From positions 1-18,855 of the forward strand of contig JAFGDV010000003.1 in NCBI GenBank assembly GCA_016931955.1: DNA of 18,855 nucleotides, in the 5' to 3' direction. Made by a program: the position numbers and the translations under genes. The notes beneath the pieces are model-generated. The model did no database searches, was not told the DNA's origin, and worked only from the letters and a program-made list of their open reading frames with translations. Source of the DNA: Candidatus Altarchaeota archaeon (GTDB lineage: Archaea; Altiarchaeota; Altiarchaeia; IMC4; QMZM01). This document shows positions 5,902-13,759 of this stretch, one piece after another. Position 1 is the stretch's first letter. Every line of letters starts with the position of its first letter.

Positions 5902-8382
5902 ATGAAATGCAAGAGATCAACCTCAAATTTTTTTTTAGTCCTAGCCTTGCTCTCCCTGATTGGCAACGCATCTTCTCAGACACTTGAGGTAACTGATGTA
6001 AACGTCAATCCCTCCGTTGTCTGGCTGAATGAAAATCCCAGAATTACCGTTTCAGCGAAGTGTAGATACAACAACTCAGTGATACAGGCAGACGATGCTC
6101 TCGTTGAAATCAAATCCCCCGCTGGTTTGACGACGACAGAAAACCTCGCCTACTCCGGTGGGACATACTCTAACGCATTCTTGTTATATGGCTTCTCTGA
6201 GATAGGCACATACACAGCTTCTGTGACCTGTGATTACAACAGTTTAACTGACACAAAGAAAAAGACCTTCACAGTGCGTGAAATGGAGTTGTCCATAATC
6301 AAGGAGGGGAGTGAGATAAAAGCCTATATGGGGGAGGTTATTGAGGTCAGGATAGATTTCAGGGTGGATGGAAAGCAGGTCTCGCTGGCGAGGGATGACT
6401 ACAAGATAGTCGTCGGCGATGTTGAGGCTGAGCCGATATCTGTCATCGGGACAACAGGCTATCAGACGATAAGCGTAGACCTATGCCCCGAAGACGACAT
6501 AGAGGATTGCATGGATGATCTACCAGAGGGCCTGTATGACCTGGAGATTACAGCATACTATTCAACTGGCCAGAGCGTGGCAGATAAGGTGAAAAATTAC
6601 GTCCGCGTGAAGCCCCCAATAAAACTAGATTTCTCAAAGGTGAGGGTTGAGTGCGTTGTCGGACAACTCTGTAGTCCCTCAATAACCTTCGGCGTAACCA
6701 TGACGTCGGGTGACGTGTCAGAACTCTCGGAGGATGACGTATCCGTGAGGATTTTAGGCAACAGGGTCTTCGAAAGCGTTTACGTGGAGGACCTTCAATG
6801 TGATAAGCAAGCTGGTTCATGCACTGTGAAATTGAACATACCCTCAAACCTGCAGCCAGGATCATATGACTTGTTCTTGTCCGTGGAGAAAAAATTCGGC
6901 GACAACTCCTATACGATTGAGGAACCCATCGATTTGAAGGTCGTTCTACAGTTTTCTGGTTATATGAAGGATGCTGCAGGTGAGGTAGTAAGCTCAGTAA
7001 TAACGCTGACTAATTCAGGTACTGGACAGGTGGTCTCAGGGAGCACTGATTACTCTGGCAGATACTCCCTTGACGTGCTCCCAGGGGTGTATGTGATGGA
7101 GGCTAGATTCGGTGGCGCAATTATCAGATTCAATAACGTCTCTTTTTCAAGTGATGACTTCCTCCTTGGGATTTCAGGAAACCTCCTAAGGTATGATGAG
7201 GGGCATCTGCATTCTGGAAGCCCCTCGGGTGTTAGGATCGTGAAGGTCTTAGCAGTCGAGCTAGCATTACCTTTTTACTCAGCATGGTTCTTTGTTCCAT
7301 ACAATAGTGCCCTCGTTAGTGGGGATGAAAACAACTTGAGGGTGTATAAGTGCGCTAACTGGAACTTTGAGAAGGGTTTCTGCAACGGAGAATGGAAGCA
7401 GATAGCGGCGGAAGTTCATCCTATACGTAATGCCGTGGAGTTCTACGCGGATTCAACATCGGCCTTCATAGTGGGAGAGCAGAGGGCACTGTATCTGCAA
7501 AGCATCGAATTGCAAACTCAGAGGGTCTTCATAGGGGAGAATATAGTAGTTGATGGGAAGGTCTGGGATAGCGATGGTAATCCTGTCGAGGGAGCCCAGA
7601 TAAGGCTTTCGTTCCCAGAATTTGGCATCACTTCATCGGCAACATCAACTACGGGAGGGTTCTTCAGGGCGACCATAACAGCCCCTTACACTAGCGGCTA
7701 TCCTTCCCTATTGATAGAGGCCTCGAAGGAAACATATATATCTTCTAACGTGACAACGACCGTTGGCGTGGATATGAAAAAAGAGGTCAGTGTGTTTGGT
7801 GTCCCCGAGAGTGTTGAGATAAAGCTTGGTGAGCCGAAGAGCCTGAGATTCAAGATCTTCAATTCGGGTCAAATCAATCTGACGGATACGATACTCCTCC
7901 GCGTGAATGGGATACCCCAGGGGTGGTATAGGCTTTCAGACGTCAAGATTGATTCCCTTGAAGTAAGCGAGCAGAAGGAGATTGAAATGACGATGGAAGT
8001 AACACCAGAGTTGTGTGGTGCTGACTGCGGTCAATTCTATCTGACAAAGATTGAGGCCACCTCGGAGGAAGTAAGCGATGTTGCGAGTTTTACATTGGTA
8101 ATAGCTTCATCGAAAAATCAGACCACTTCAGCACCTGATAAGGATTCTGGTGGGCTTATAAAGCTGCCTGACATAACTGGTTTCAGTATTTCTGTGCCGA
8201 AGTTATCGAACTCTTATCTTCCATTGAGCTTTATAGTGATCCTCCTTATTCTTATCGTAAACAAGAAGAAGTCTTTCGATATCCAGCTAAGGAAAAGAAG
8301 GCCTGGGAGGAAGGAGAAGGGCGCACCGAAGCTCAGGGATTCTGTCATGGCGTCGCTGAATAAGATCAAGAAGCAGATATAA
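5902..8382 (+). CDS. Large multi-domain surface protein A, C-terminally anchored
   Basis: An 826-residue protein. Signal peptide 1-26; three Ig-like modules at about 27-125, 128-236 and 241-346; a carboxypeptidase-regulatory/CnaB-like module at 347-420; a module at about 425-527 with GNLLRYDEGH and VYKCANWNFE-x3-C-x-GEW; a second regulatory-like module at 530-622; and a CARDB/NEW3-like module at 630-735 with ELCG-x2-C-x2-FYL. A linker leads to ITGF (758-761), a membrane helix (about 772-787), KKK and a 36-residue basic cytoplasmic tail with LRDSVMASLNKIKK. It shares its whole architecture with the next gene. Probably a cell-envelope or adhesion protein. The 5-bp gap to the MinD gene implies co-transcription. 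Exact function unknown. Confidence 0.8.
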   Translation: MKCKRSTSNFFLVLALLSLIGNASSQTLEVTDVNVNPSVVWLNENPRITVSAKCRYNNSVIQADDALVEIKSPAGLTTTENLAYSGGTYSNAFLLYGFSEIGTYTASVTCDYNSLTDTKKKTFTVREMELSIIKEGSEIKAYMGEVIEVRIDFRVDGKQVSLARDDYKIVVGDVEAEPISVIGTTGYQTISVDLCPEDDIEDCMDDLPEGLYDLEITAYYSTGQSVADKVKNYVRVKPPIKLDFSKVRVECVVGQLCSPSITFGVTMTSGDVSELSEDDVSVRILGNRVFESVYVEDLQCDKQAGSCTVKLNIPSNLQPGSYDLFLSVEKKFGDNSYTIEEPIDLKVVLQFSGYMKDAAGEVVSSVITLTNSGTGQVVSGSTDYSGRYSLDVLPGVYVMEARFGGAIIRFNNVSFSSDDFLLGISGNLLRYDEGHLHSGSPSGVRIVKVLAVELALPFYSAWFFVPYNSALVSGDENNLRVYKCANWNFEKGFCNGEWKQIAAEVHPIRNAVEFYADSTSAFIVGEQRALYLQSIELQTQRVFIGENIVVDGKVWDSDGNPVEGAQIRLSFPEFGITSSATSTTGGFFRATITAPYTSGYPSLLIEASKETYISSNVTTTVGVDMKKEVSVFGVPESVEIKLGEPKSLRFKIFNSGQINLTDTILLRVNGIPQGWYRLSDVKIDSLEVSEQKEIEMTMEVTPELCGADCGQFYLTKIEATSEEVSDVASFTLVIASSKNQTTSAPDKDSGGLIKLPDITGFSISVPKLSNSYLPLSFIVILLILIVNKKKSFDIQLRKRRPGRKEKGAPKLRDSVMASLNKIKKQI

Positions 8383-8409
8383 TCTTTCACTTGCATAACT
8401 TAAGAGAGA

Positions 8410-10878
8410 ATGGAAATCTGGAAGATTTGGGGGTGGATTTTTCCATGCCTTATGCTCTATCTACTCTGTGGTATTGCGTCAGCCCAGAGTCTGGCTGTCA
8501 CGGATCTAACTGTGACGCCTTCAGAGATATGGTTGAACAGGAATCCTAATATGATAACGATCTCTGCTAAATGTGAGTTCGGCAGTTTTATTGCAAATGA
8601 TGCGGACATGTGGGCTGAAATATCCTTCCCTGGTGGGGGTGGGATGTCTACGGTGCCCCTGATTACTGGGATTTATGAATACCAGCTTTATTCCTCATTC
8701 CCTAACACAGGCACCTACACTGTGAGAGTGAATTGTGGATACAATGGTCATAGTGCGTCTGCCTATCGTTCGTTTACCGCTCATAGATTGGATCTATCGA
8801 TGGACTATAACAAGGAGATAGACACCTATCTTGGGGACGATCTTATGCTGAATGTCAAGTTCATGGCCGACGGCAGCCTTATGACCCCCAAGAAGGACAC
8901 CTTCATGATCTATCTGGGCGTCGATGATAGGTGGGAGCGCTTGGAGCAGACAGAAGACCCTATGCTGAGCGGCGGCTACCAGCAGGTGAGGGTTAAAATA
9001 CCGCTGTATTCTGACAGGGTAGGTAAGGGCTTATATGATCTGAGGGTTGAAGCCAGGTACTCAGATGATGAGCGTTTAACGTTAGCTAAGAGAAAGTTTA
9101 TCTGGGTTAATGACCCTATCCAGGTCTATATGAAGGATAGCGAAATCTTTCATGTACGCGGTTCTTCGAACAGCGTTAACCTGTCTGCTAAGGTAGTTTT
9201 TAAGGCAGGGGACCTCTGGGACATCGGGGCGGAAAATTCTGAGATAGTGATCTTTGATGAAGACACATCAAGGAATGTTCTGGTGAAGAGCATATACTGC
9301 AACAGGGTGACGGAGGAGTGTGTTTTCTCATTTGATGTGCCCTCTCTTGCTCCTGGTTCATACAACCTAGCACTGACGTTGGCCTATCCCAGCCTCACAA
9401 ACTACAGGTACAAATCCACCGCATCCATACCGATGAAGGAGGCATTAGAACTTTCCGGAGAGATAAAAGACGCCAAGAAAAATGTTATAGTCACTACGAT
9501 AGTTGTTGAGAGCATCGACCGAGGAGAGATAGAGGAAGTGAAAACGTCGTCTAATGGCAGTTACTCGATAAACCTGCTTCCAGGCAATTACAATTTCATA
9601 TTCAGGTTTTCTGGTGGGGTGACCATAAAGGTGTCAAACGTCTCCGTCTCTAACCTCGACTTGATCTCCCTTCCAGGGAATCTACTGAGGTATGATCAAG
9701 GGCACATGGAATCCGATGTACCTGATGGTATCAAGATGCTGAGGATAGTGGTCTTAGAGTTGGTGTTCCCTTTCACGGATATATGGGTATACGTGCCATA
9801 CGATAGCTCTAAGATAGCTGGAGATGAGAAAAAACTTAAAGTGTACACGTGTGATAGGTGGAATTTTGAACGCAGCCTGTGCACTGGCACCTGGGTTGAG
9901 GTGGAGAACACCTTGATATACACGATAAAGGACGCCATCGAATTTAACACAACCTACTATGGTGCTTTTCTCCTGGGGGAAAGCGATCGGCTGAGTTTCT
10001 CGCAATTCAAGGTACTTGATGATGAAGTATACATGGCCGAGTCGGTGATTGTGGAAGGTACTGTGGTGAACAGTAAGGGGGAGCCCGTCCAAGGTGCCAC
10101 GATCAACGCATCCTTTCTCGGTTATGGGGAATATTTCACAACGAAAACCAGCAGTGATGGTGAATTCAGGGTAAGTGCGGGTGCTCCGCATTTTGAGGGT
10201 GATGTTGAGCTTCTGTTGAAAGCTGGGAAGGATCTCTTCATCGGCGCGAACAAAACCCATATAATCAGCGTGGGCAGAAAGAAGGACATCAGCATATTAC
10301 AGGTTCCAGACATAGTAGACATATCCCTTGATGAAGTCACCGACTTAGAGTTCAGCCTCTTCAATTCAGGTCAGATAGATCTTGACGACACAATCTACCT
10401 CCACATAGTCGGCATATCATCTGAGTGGTATGAGTTGCTGCCTAATTACGTTGATGGTTTGAATGTGAACGAGGAAAAGCCCTTCATCCTGAGAATCAAG
10501 CTGACCTCTGAGTTATGCGGTGGAAAATGCAATAAGTTCTATCTGGTGAATCTTGAGGCAAAGTCGAGCGATATAAGCGAAGTAGCAAGCTTCACCATCA
10601 AGGTGCCAGACATTCCCGTCAATGAGACAGAGTACTATGAAGAAGGAGAGAAAGAGGAAACCTCCAAGGGGGTTGGTATCACTGGTTTTACCATATCCCT
10701 GCCCTCAATATCAAGCCCCTACATATTCTTGACAATAATCGTCGTTCTGTTGTTACTTATAGTCAACAAGAAGAAGACGGGGAAACTGCATAAGTCATTC
10801 GGCAAACACGGCAAAAAAGGGCATGCGTTAAGGAGCTCTATAATGTCTTCATTCCATAGGATAAGAAAAGAGACCTAA
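8410..10878 (+). CDS. Large multi-domain surface protein B, paralogue of the preceding gene
   Basis: An 822-residue tandem paralogue of the protein encoded at 5902-8382, colinear over its full length. Signal peptide about 1-25; Ig-like modules to about 345; CnaB-like module at 346-415; GNLLRYDQGH and VYTCDRWNFE-x3-C-x-GTW at about 423-495; second regulatory-like module at 545-620; CARDB/NEW3-like module with ELCGGKCNKFYL at 701-712. An acidic linker (EYYEEGEKEE) leads to ITGF (757-760), a membrane helix (about 771-786) and NKKK. The basic tail ends LRSSIMSSFHRIRK. The two proteins are clearly diverged, so the duplication is old. The 27-bp gap shows no TATA box. The stop codon overlaps that of convergent rpl10 by 3 nt of CTAA. 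Confidence 0.8.
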   Translation: MEIWKIWGWIFPCLMLYLLCGIASAQSLAVTDLTVTPSEIWLNRNPNMITISAKCEFGSFIANDADMWAEISFPGGGGMSTVPLITGIYEYQLYSSFPNTGTYTVRVNCGYNGHSASAYRSFTAHRLDLSMDYNKEIDTYLGDDLMLNVKFMADGSLMTPKKDTFMIYLGVDDRWERLEQTEDPMLSGGYQQVRVKIPLYSDRVGKGLYDLRVEARYSDDERLTLAKRKFIWVNDPIQVYMKDSEIFHVRGSSNSVNLSAKVVFKAGDLWDIGAENSEIVIFDEDTSRNVLVKSIYCNRVTEECVFSFDVPSLAPGSYNLALTLAYPSLTNYRYKSTASIPMKEALELSGEIKDAKKNVIVTTIVVESIDRGEIEEVKTSSNGSYSINLLPGNYNFIFRFSGGVTIKVSNVSVSNLDLISLPGNLLRYDQGHMESDVPDGIKMLRIVVLELVFPFTDIWVYVPYDSSKIAGDEKKLKVYTCDRWNFERSLCTGTWVEVENTLIYTIKDAIEFNTTYYGAFLLGESDRLSFSQFKVLDDEVYMAESVIVEGTVVNSKGEPVQGATINASFLGYGEYFTTKTSSDGEFRVSAGAPHFEGDVELLLKAGKDLFIGANKTHIISVGRKKDISILQVPDIVDISLDEVTDLEFSLFNSGQIDLDDTIYLHIVGISSEWYELLPNYVDGLNVNEEKPFILRIKLTSELCGGKCNKFYLVNLEAKSSDISEVASFTIKVPDIPVNETEYYEEGEKEETSKGVGITGFTISLPSISSPYIFLTIIVVLLLLIVNKKKTGKLHKSFGKHGKKGHALRSSIMSSFHRIRKET

Positions 10879-11843
10879 CCAAATAATGAAGCGAGCCCGG
10901 AGGCGGCATCTTCCTCAGAACTCTTCTCCTCCTTCTCTGTCTTTTTTTCCTTCTCTTCTTTGGTTTTCTCCTCAGCCTGAGAGGATGATGCGGCAGCCTT
11001 AAGATCCTCTCCTACAGCATCAGGGACCTTGGATGCTAGAGACAGCATATCACCGTATGCTTTCGACAGCAAAAGCTTTATTGTTTCTTTGTTGAATATC
11101 TCAGCATTAACCGCCAGATTGAGAGCTTTCCTGGAGGCGTCTATGAGAAGATAGCCGATTGTTTCTTGGTTGTATACCCCTAAATTAAGTGCAAGATTCA
11201 GTGCGTTGACATAAGCAGTCTGTAAATCCGTCATCACCTGTTTTTCGTCTATTGCTAGAACATCCGGTGTATAGATCAGTCCGTCCTCGTACGCGGCGTT
11301 CAGTTTTAGGCCGATCTCCATGGGCTCGATACCCAGTCGTGTGAGAATCATAGCGAGTTCGGGTGATATCCTCTCACCCTCCTTAACGACCAATGAATCC
11401 TCTGTTATGGAGATCTTGCCCGCCTTTATCTGAGCCTTAATGCCGGCTTTCTGGATGTCTCCGATGATTGGTCCGGCAGGGAGTGATGTCTCACCGGCAG
11501 GCACAACAATATCCTTCGGTGCTTTGTTCCCACCTTTTGCAGGCGAGGATATCCTATTTTCTTTCAGGATTTTGTTTAATTTGAATGGGTCGAGATCCGT
11601 CAGAACCAGACCTATGGATCCCCTGATGTGAGAATCAAGGCCCTTGATTTCAGCGTTCTCAAAGGACCTCTTTATGAGGTTGATTCGGCTCACCCTAACC
11701 TCTGCTTTCCCTGCCAGTTTTTTCCTCATCAGTTGGAACTGCCTTGATGGGATTCCGTTGATGTCAACTAAACCCACAACCTTTGAGTTGCTTATCCTCT
11801 TTGTTAACTTTTCTATTTCCTTTAGTTTCCACGCGGCTACCAT
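10875..11843 (-). CDS. rpl10: Large ribosomal subunit protein L10 (archaeal P0)
   Basis: A 322-residue stalk-base protein that binds 23S rRNA next to L11 and carries L12 dimers. The rRNA-binding domain (about 1-105) contains SNSKVVGLVDINGIPSRQ. The insertion domain contains PAGETSLPAGP. Then come the helical L12-binding spine with repeated ETIGYLL/ETIKLLL segments, a long charged Lys/Glu linker, and the C-terminal tail ASGLASLFG, the factor-binding end shared with archaeal L12. The gene starts 2 bp after rpl1 and has no clear ribosome-binding site of its own, so coupling is likely. It is last in the operon; rpl12, which usually follows, is absent here. Confidence 0.95.
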   Translation of the reverse strand: MVAAWKLKEIEKLTKRISNSKVVGLVDINGIPSRQFQLMRKKLAGKAEVRVSRINLIKRSFENAEIKGLDSHIRGSIGLVLTDLDPFKLNKILKENRISSPAKGGNKAPKDIVVPAGETSLPAGPIIGDIQKAGIKAQIKAGKISITEDSLVVKEGERISPELAMILTRLGIEPMEIGLKLNAAYEDGLIYTPDVLAIDEKQVMTDLQTAYVNALNLALNLGVYNQETIGYLLIDASRKALNLAVNAEIFNKETIKLLLSKAYGDMLSLASKVPDAVGEDLKAAASSSQAEEKTKEEKEKKTEKEEKSSEEDAASGLASLFG

Positions 11844-11845
11844 TT

Positions 11846-12484
11846 TTAAGCATCAAGTCTGATCGGAGCACCCATCGTTGTCTTGAAGTAGATGGATTTG
11901 ATTCTATCCTCAGGTATCTGTTTCTCGATACCAGATACCACTGCGATAACGTTCTCTGCCAGATCCGCCGGGCTCATGTCTTCAGTTCCCACCGGCACGT
12001 TCACCGTAGGATTCTTTTTAGATCTGATTTTGATAGTATCCCTCAGCTTCTTGGTTATGGCTTCCAAGTCAGCGTTTGGGGGAACCGGTTGAGGCATCTT
12101 TCCTTTCGGGCCTAACACGATGCCCCAGCTTTTTCCGATGACTGGCATAAGGTCGGGTTGGGCGATGAATGAATAACAGTTATCTGCGAATTTCCTCATC
12201 TTCCTCCTGTTTTTGGAATAATCTTCCAGTTCCTCTCTGCTTAGAACATACTTGGAGACCTTTTTCGCTCGGAGGTTCATGTCGCCGTCAGCGAATACTC
12301 CTATGTTCACCTCCTTGTTCCTGCCCTTAGGCAAAAGCACTGATAGATTAAGTTTGTTTTCAGGGTTCTCCATGTTTATTTCTTTGAAGTTGACGCTGAT
12401 CTCTGCAGATTGCTTGAATTTTCTCTCCGTTATCTGCTTGATCGCTTCCTGAATACGCTTTTCAGTCTCTTTTTTATCCATCAT
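11846..12484 (-). CDS. rpl1: Large ribosomal subunit protein L1
   Basis: A 212-residue L1-stalk protein. The family signature region is visible as FIAQPDLMPVIGKSWG followed by VLGPKGKMPQPVPPN, and the C-terminal end YFKTTMGAPIRLDA is typical. Length matches archaeal L1 (about 210-220). GGAGG at 12492-12488 precedes two adjacent ATG codons (12484 and 12481); either may be used, with the second giving the more usual spacing. It is separated from rpl11 by 78 bp, the largest gap inside this operon, and that leader can fold into a hairpin next to the ribosome-binding site. Archaeal L1 is known to repress translation of its own operon by binding mRNA. Confidence 0.95.
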   Translation of the reverse strand: MMDKKETEKRIQEAIKQITERKFKQSAEISVNFKEINMENPENKLNLSVLLPKGRNKEVNIGVFADGDMNLRAKKVSKYVLSREELEDYSKNRRKMRKFADNCYSFIAQPDLMPVIGKSWGIVLGPKGKMPQPVPPNADLEAITKKLRDTIKIRSKKNPTVNVPVGTEDMSPADLAENVIAVVSGIEKQIPEDRIKSIYFKTTMGAPIRLDA

Positions 12485-12562
12485 GTTCCTCCTACCTTAC
12501 CTAGATTAGGGGTAGTATACAGAAGCGGAATATTCTATCTATTTGGAATTAATACTTAAAAG
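12485..12562 (-). promoter_or_regulatory. rpl1 leader: possible internal promoter and hairpin at the ribosome-binding site
   Basis: On the minus strand this gap starts AT-rich (TTTTAAGTATTAAT near 12557-12544, a possible TATA box). It ends with CTACC (12515-12511), an inner stem CCTA (12510-12507) and TAGG (12503-12500) with loop ATC, a 3-nt one-sided bulge TAA (12499-12497), and GGTAG (12496-12492). The outer stem ends on the first G of the GGAGG Shine-Dalgarno (12492-12488). Two short helices joined by an asymmetric loop is the general form of L1 targets, but the sequence is not a close match to published sites, so the autoregulatory role is a suggestion. Confidence 0.35.
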
Positions 12563-13036
12563 TCAGGTCAACCGTTCCTCATAGGCTCCATTATTTATCT
12601 CCTTAGTCATCTCTTTCGCGCTTTTACCTTCTATTGTCACACCTAGGGTCTTGCAGGTTCCTATGACCTCTTTCACAGCCCCCTTGAGGTCGTTGGCTAT
12701 AAGTGAGGGTTTCTTCATATTTGCGATCTTCAGTAGTTGGTCAAAGCTAAGGTTTCCAACAATAGAGCCATCCTTTGTACCTGTATCTAAGCCGATCTCT
12801 TTTTTGATTAGTGCGGATGTTGGAGGTGTTCCAACCTGTATCTCATACTTCTTCGTTTCAGGGTCGACGACTACTTTGACAGGAATCTTCATCCCAGCAA
12901 AACCGGAGGTTTTCTCATTTATTGCTGCTACAACTTCGTTTATGTTTAACCCTAGTGGGCCTATCTTTGGACCCAACGGCGGGCCACCGGTAGCCTTCCC
13001 GCCTTCCACTAGAATCTCTATAGTCTCCTTTTTCAT
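12563..13036 (-). CDS. rpl11: Large ribosomal subunit protein L11
   Basis: A 157-residue protein of the GTPase-associated centre. The N-terminal hallmark GGPPLGPKIGPLGLN (about 17-31) is intact. The C-terminal rRNA-binding domain contains TPPTSALIKKE and GNLSFDQLLKIANMK, and the family signature region follows with KEVIGTCKTLGVTIEG. Length agrees with archaeal L11 (about 160). The ATG overlaps the TGA of spt5 (ATGA at 13036-13033), so translation is probably coupled. Confidence 0.96.
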   Translation of the reverse strand: MKKETIEILVEGGKATGGPPLGPKIGPLGLNINEVVAAINEKTSGFAGMKIPVKVVVDPETKKYEIQVGTPPTSALIKKEIGLDTGTKDGSIVGNLSFDQLLKIANMKKPSLIANDLKGAVKEVIGTCKTLGVTIEGKSAKEMTKEINNGAYEERLT

Positions 13037-13533
13037 TCTTCAGTTTCTCCCTCTTTTTTAAGGATCTTGATGTCGTCTCCCTTCACAACCACTGGAATGG
13101 GTACTGCAGCCTCTATCAGCTCCACAGTGATCTCATCTTTGTCTTTATCGACCCTCGCAACCCTTGCTTTTTCTTTCTTGAAGGGCCCGGCTATTAATTC
13201 TACAAGATCGCCCTTATTTACTTCTTGCACTACAGGTGTTGGCATAAGGGTTTTTTCGAGTTCCTCAATCGATATCGTCCCAGGGACGTCTTTTTTCTGC
13301 AGCAAACCGCGCGTCTTCGGTGTTTCCCTGGCGATGTCCTCAACCGTTCCAGGGTTGTCGGCTTCCACTAGAACGTAGCCCTTTAAACCGGTCGTATAGA
13401 GTACTGAATAGATTTTTTCTCCCTCCTCCACTTTGCCCTTTTTCTTCCGACTGGCTACTTCTTGGTATATGAGCCTTGCAACTACGTTTTCCTGTCCTGC
13501 GGTTGCCCTTACGGCGTAGATTCTTGGATCCAT
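13033..13533 (-). CDS. spt5: Transcription elongation factor Spt5 (NusG homologue)
   Basis: A 166-residue protein with the two-domain archaeal Spt5 layout: an NGN domain (about 1-90; YAVRATAGQENVVARLI, GLKGYVLVEA) that binds the RNA polymerase clamp with Spt4, then a KOW domain (about 103-140; VNKGDLVELIAGPFKKEKARV). The acidic tail is GETEE. A weak AGGT precedes the ATG. It lies 30 bp after secE and overlaps rpl11 by 4 nt, the usual order in archaeal secE-spt5-rpl11 operons. Confidence 0.95.
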   Translation of the reverse strand: MDPRIYAVRATAGQENVVARLIYQEVASRKKKGKVEEGEKIYSVLYTTGLKGYVLVEADNPGTVEDIARETPKTRGLLQKKDVPGTISIEELEKTLMPTPVVQEVNKGDLVELIAGPFKKEKARVARVDKDKDEITVELIEAAVPIPVVVKGDDIKILKKEGETEE

Positions 13534-13563
13534 TATAACCTGAAATGAATAAGTGTTGGCAGT

Positions 13564-13752
13564 CTATGCCCCCTGGAATACCTCAGAAATGAGAAGAATG
13601 ATGAAACCAAGCAAACCAATTGCCAGCATCCCTAAACCCGTTATCTTCATGGTTTCGTTGAATTCCGCTTTCTTCGGTTTCCTGCTTAGTCTCAGAATCC
13701 TCCTAGTCTCACTGTAGGCTTTAACGATTTTTCCCTCTAAGCCCATTTTCAC
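13564..13752 (-). CDS. secE: Protein translocase subunit SecE (Sec61-gamma)
   Basis: A 62-residue protein with an amphipathic basic N-terminal half (YSETRRILRLSRKPKKAEF) and a single C-terminal membrane helix at about 40-57 (GLGMLAIGLLGFIILLI), the minimal archaeal SecE form. It clamps SecY in the translocon. The gene lies between ftsZ (7 bp upstream) and spt5, the conserved location, which supports the call for such a short gene. Two ATGs (13752 and 13746) are possible; GTGA just upstream may act as a weak ribosome-binding site. Confidence 0.92.
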   Translation of the reverse strand: MKMGLEGKIVKAYSETRRILRLSRKPKKAEFNETMKITGLGMLAIGLLGFIILLISEVFQGA

Positions 13753-13759
13753 TTAACCA

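Noticed and set aside
9754-10260. Minus-strand open frame of 168 codons inside the second giant surface gene
   Set aside because: It is a shadow frame with no domain, no ribosome-binding site and no promoter, and it would interrupt a paralogous coding sequence conserved in the other strand.
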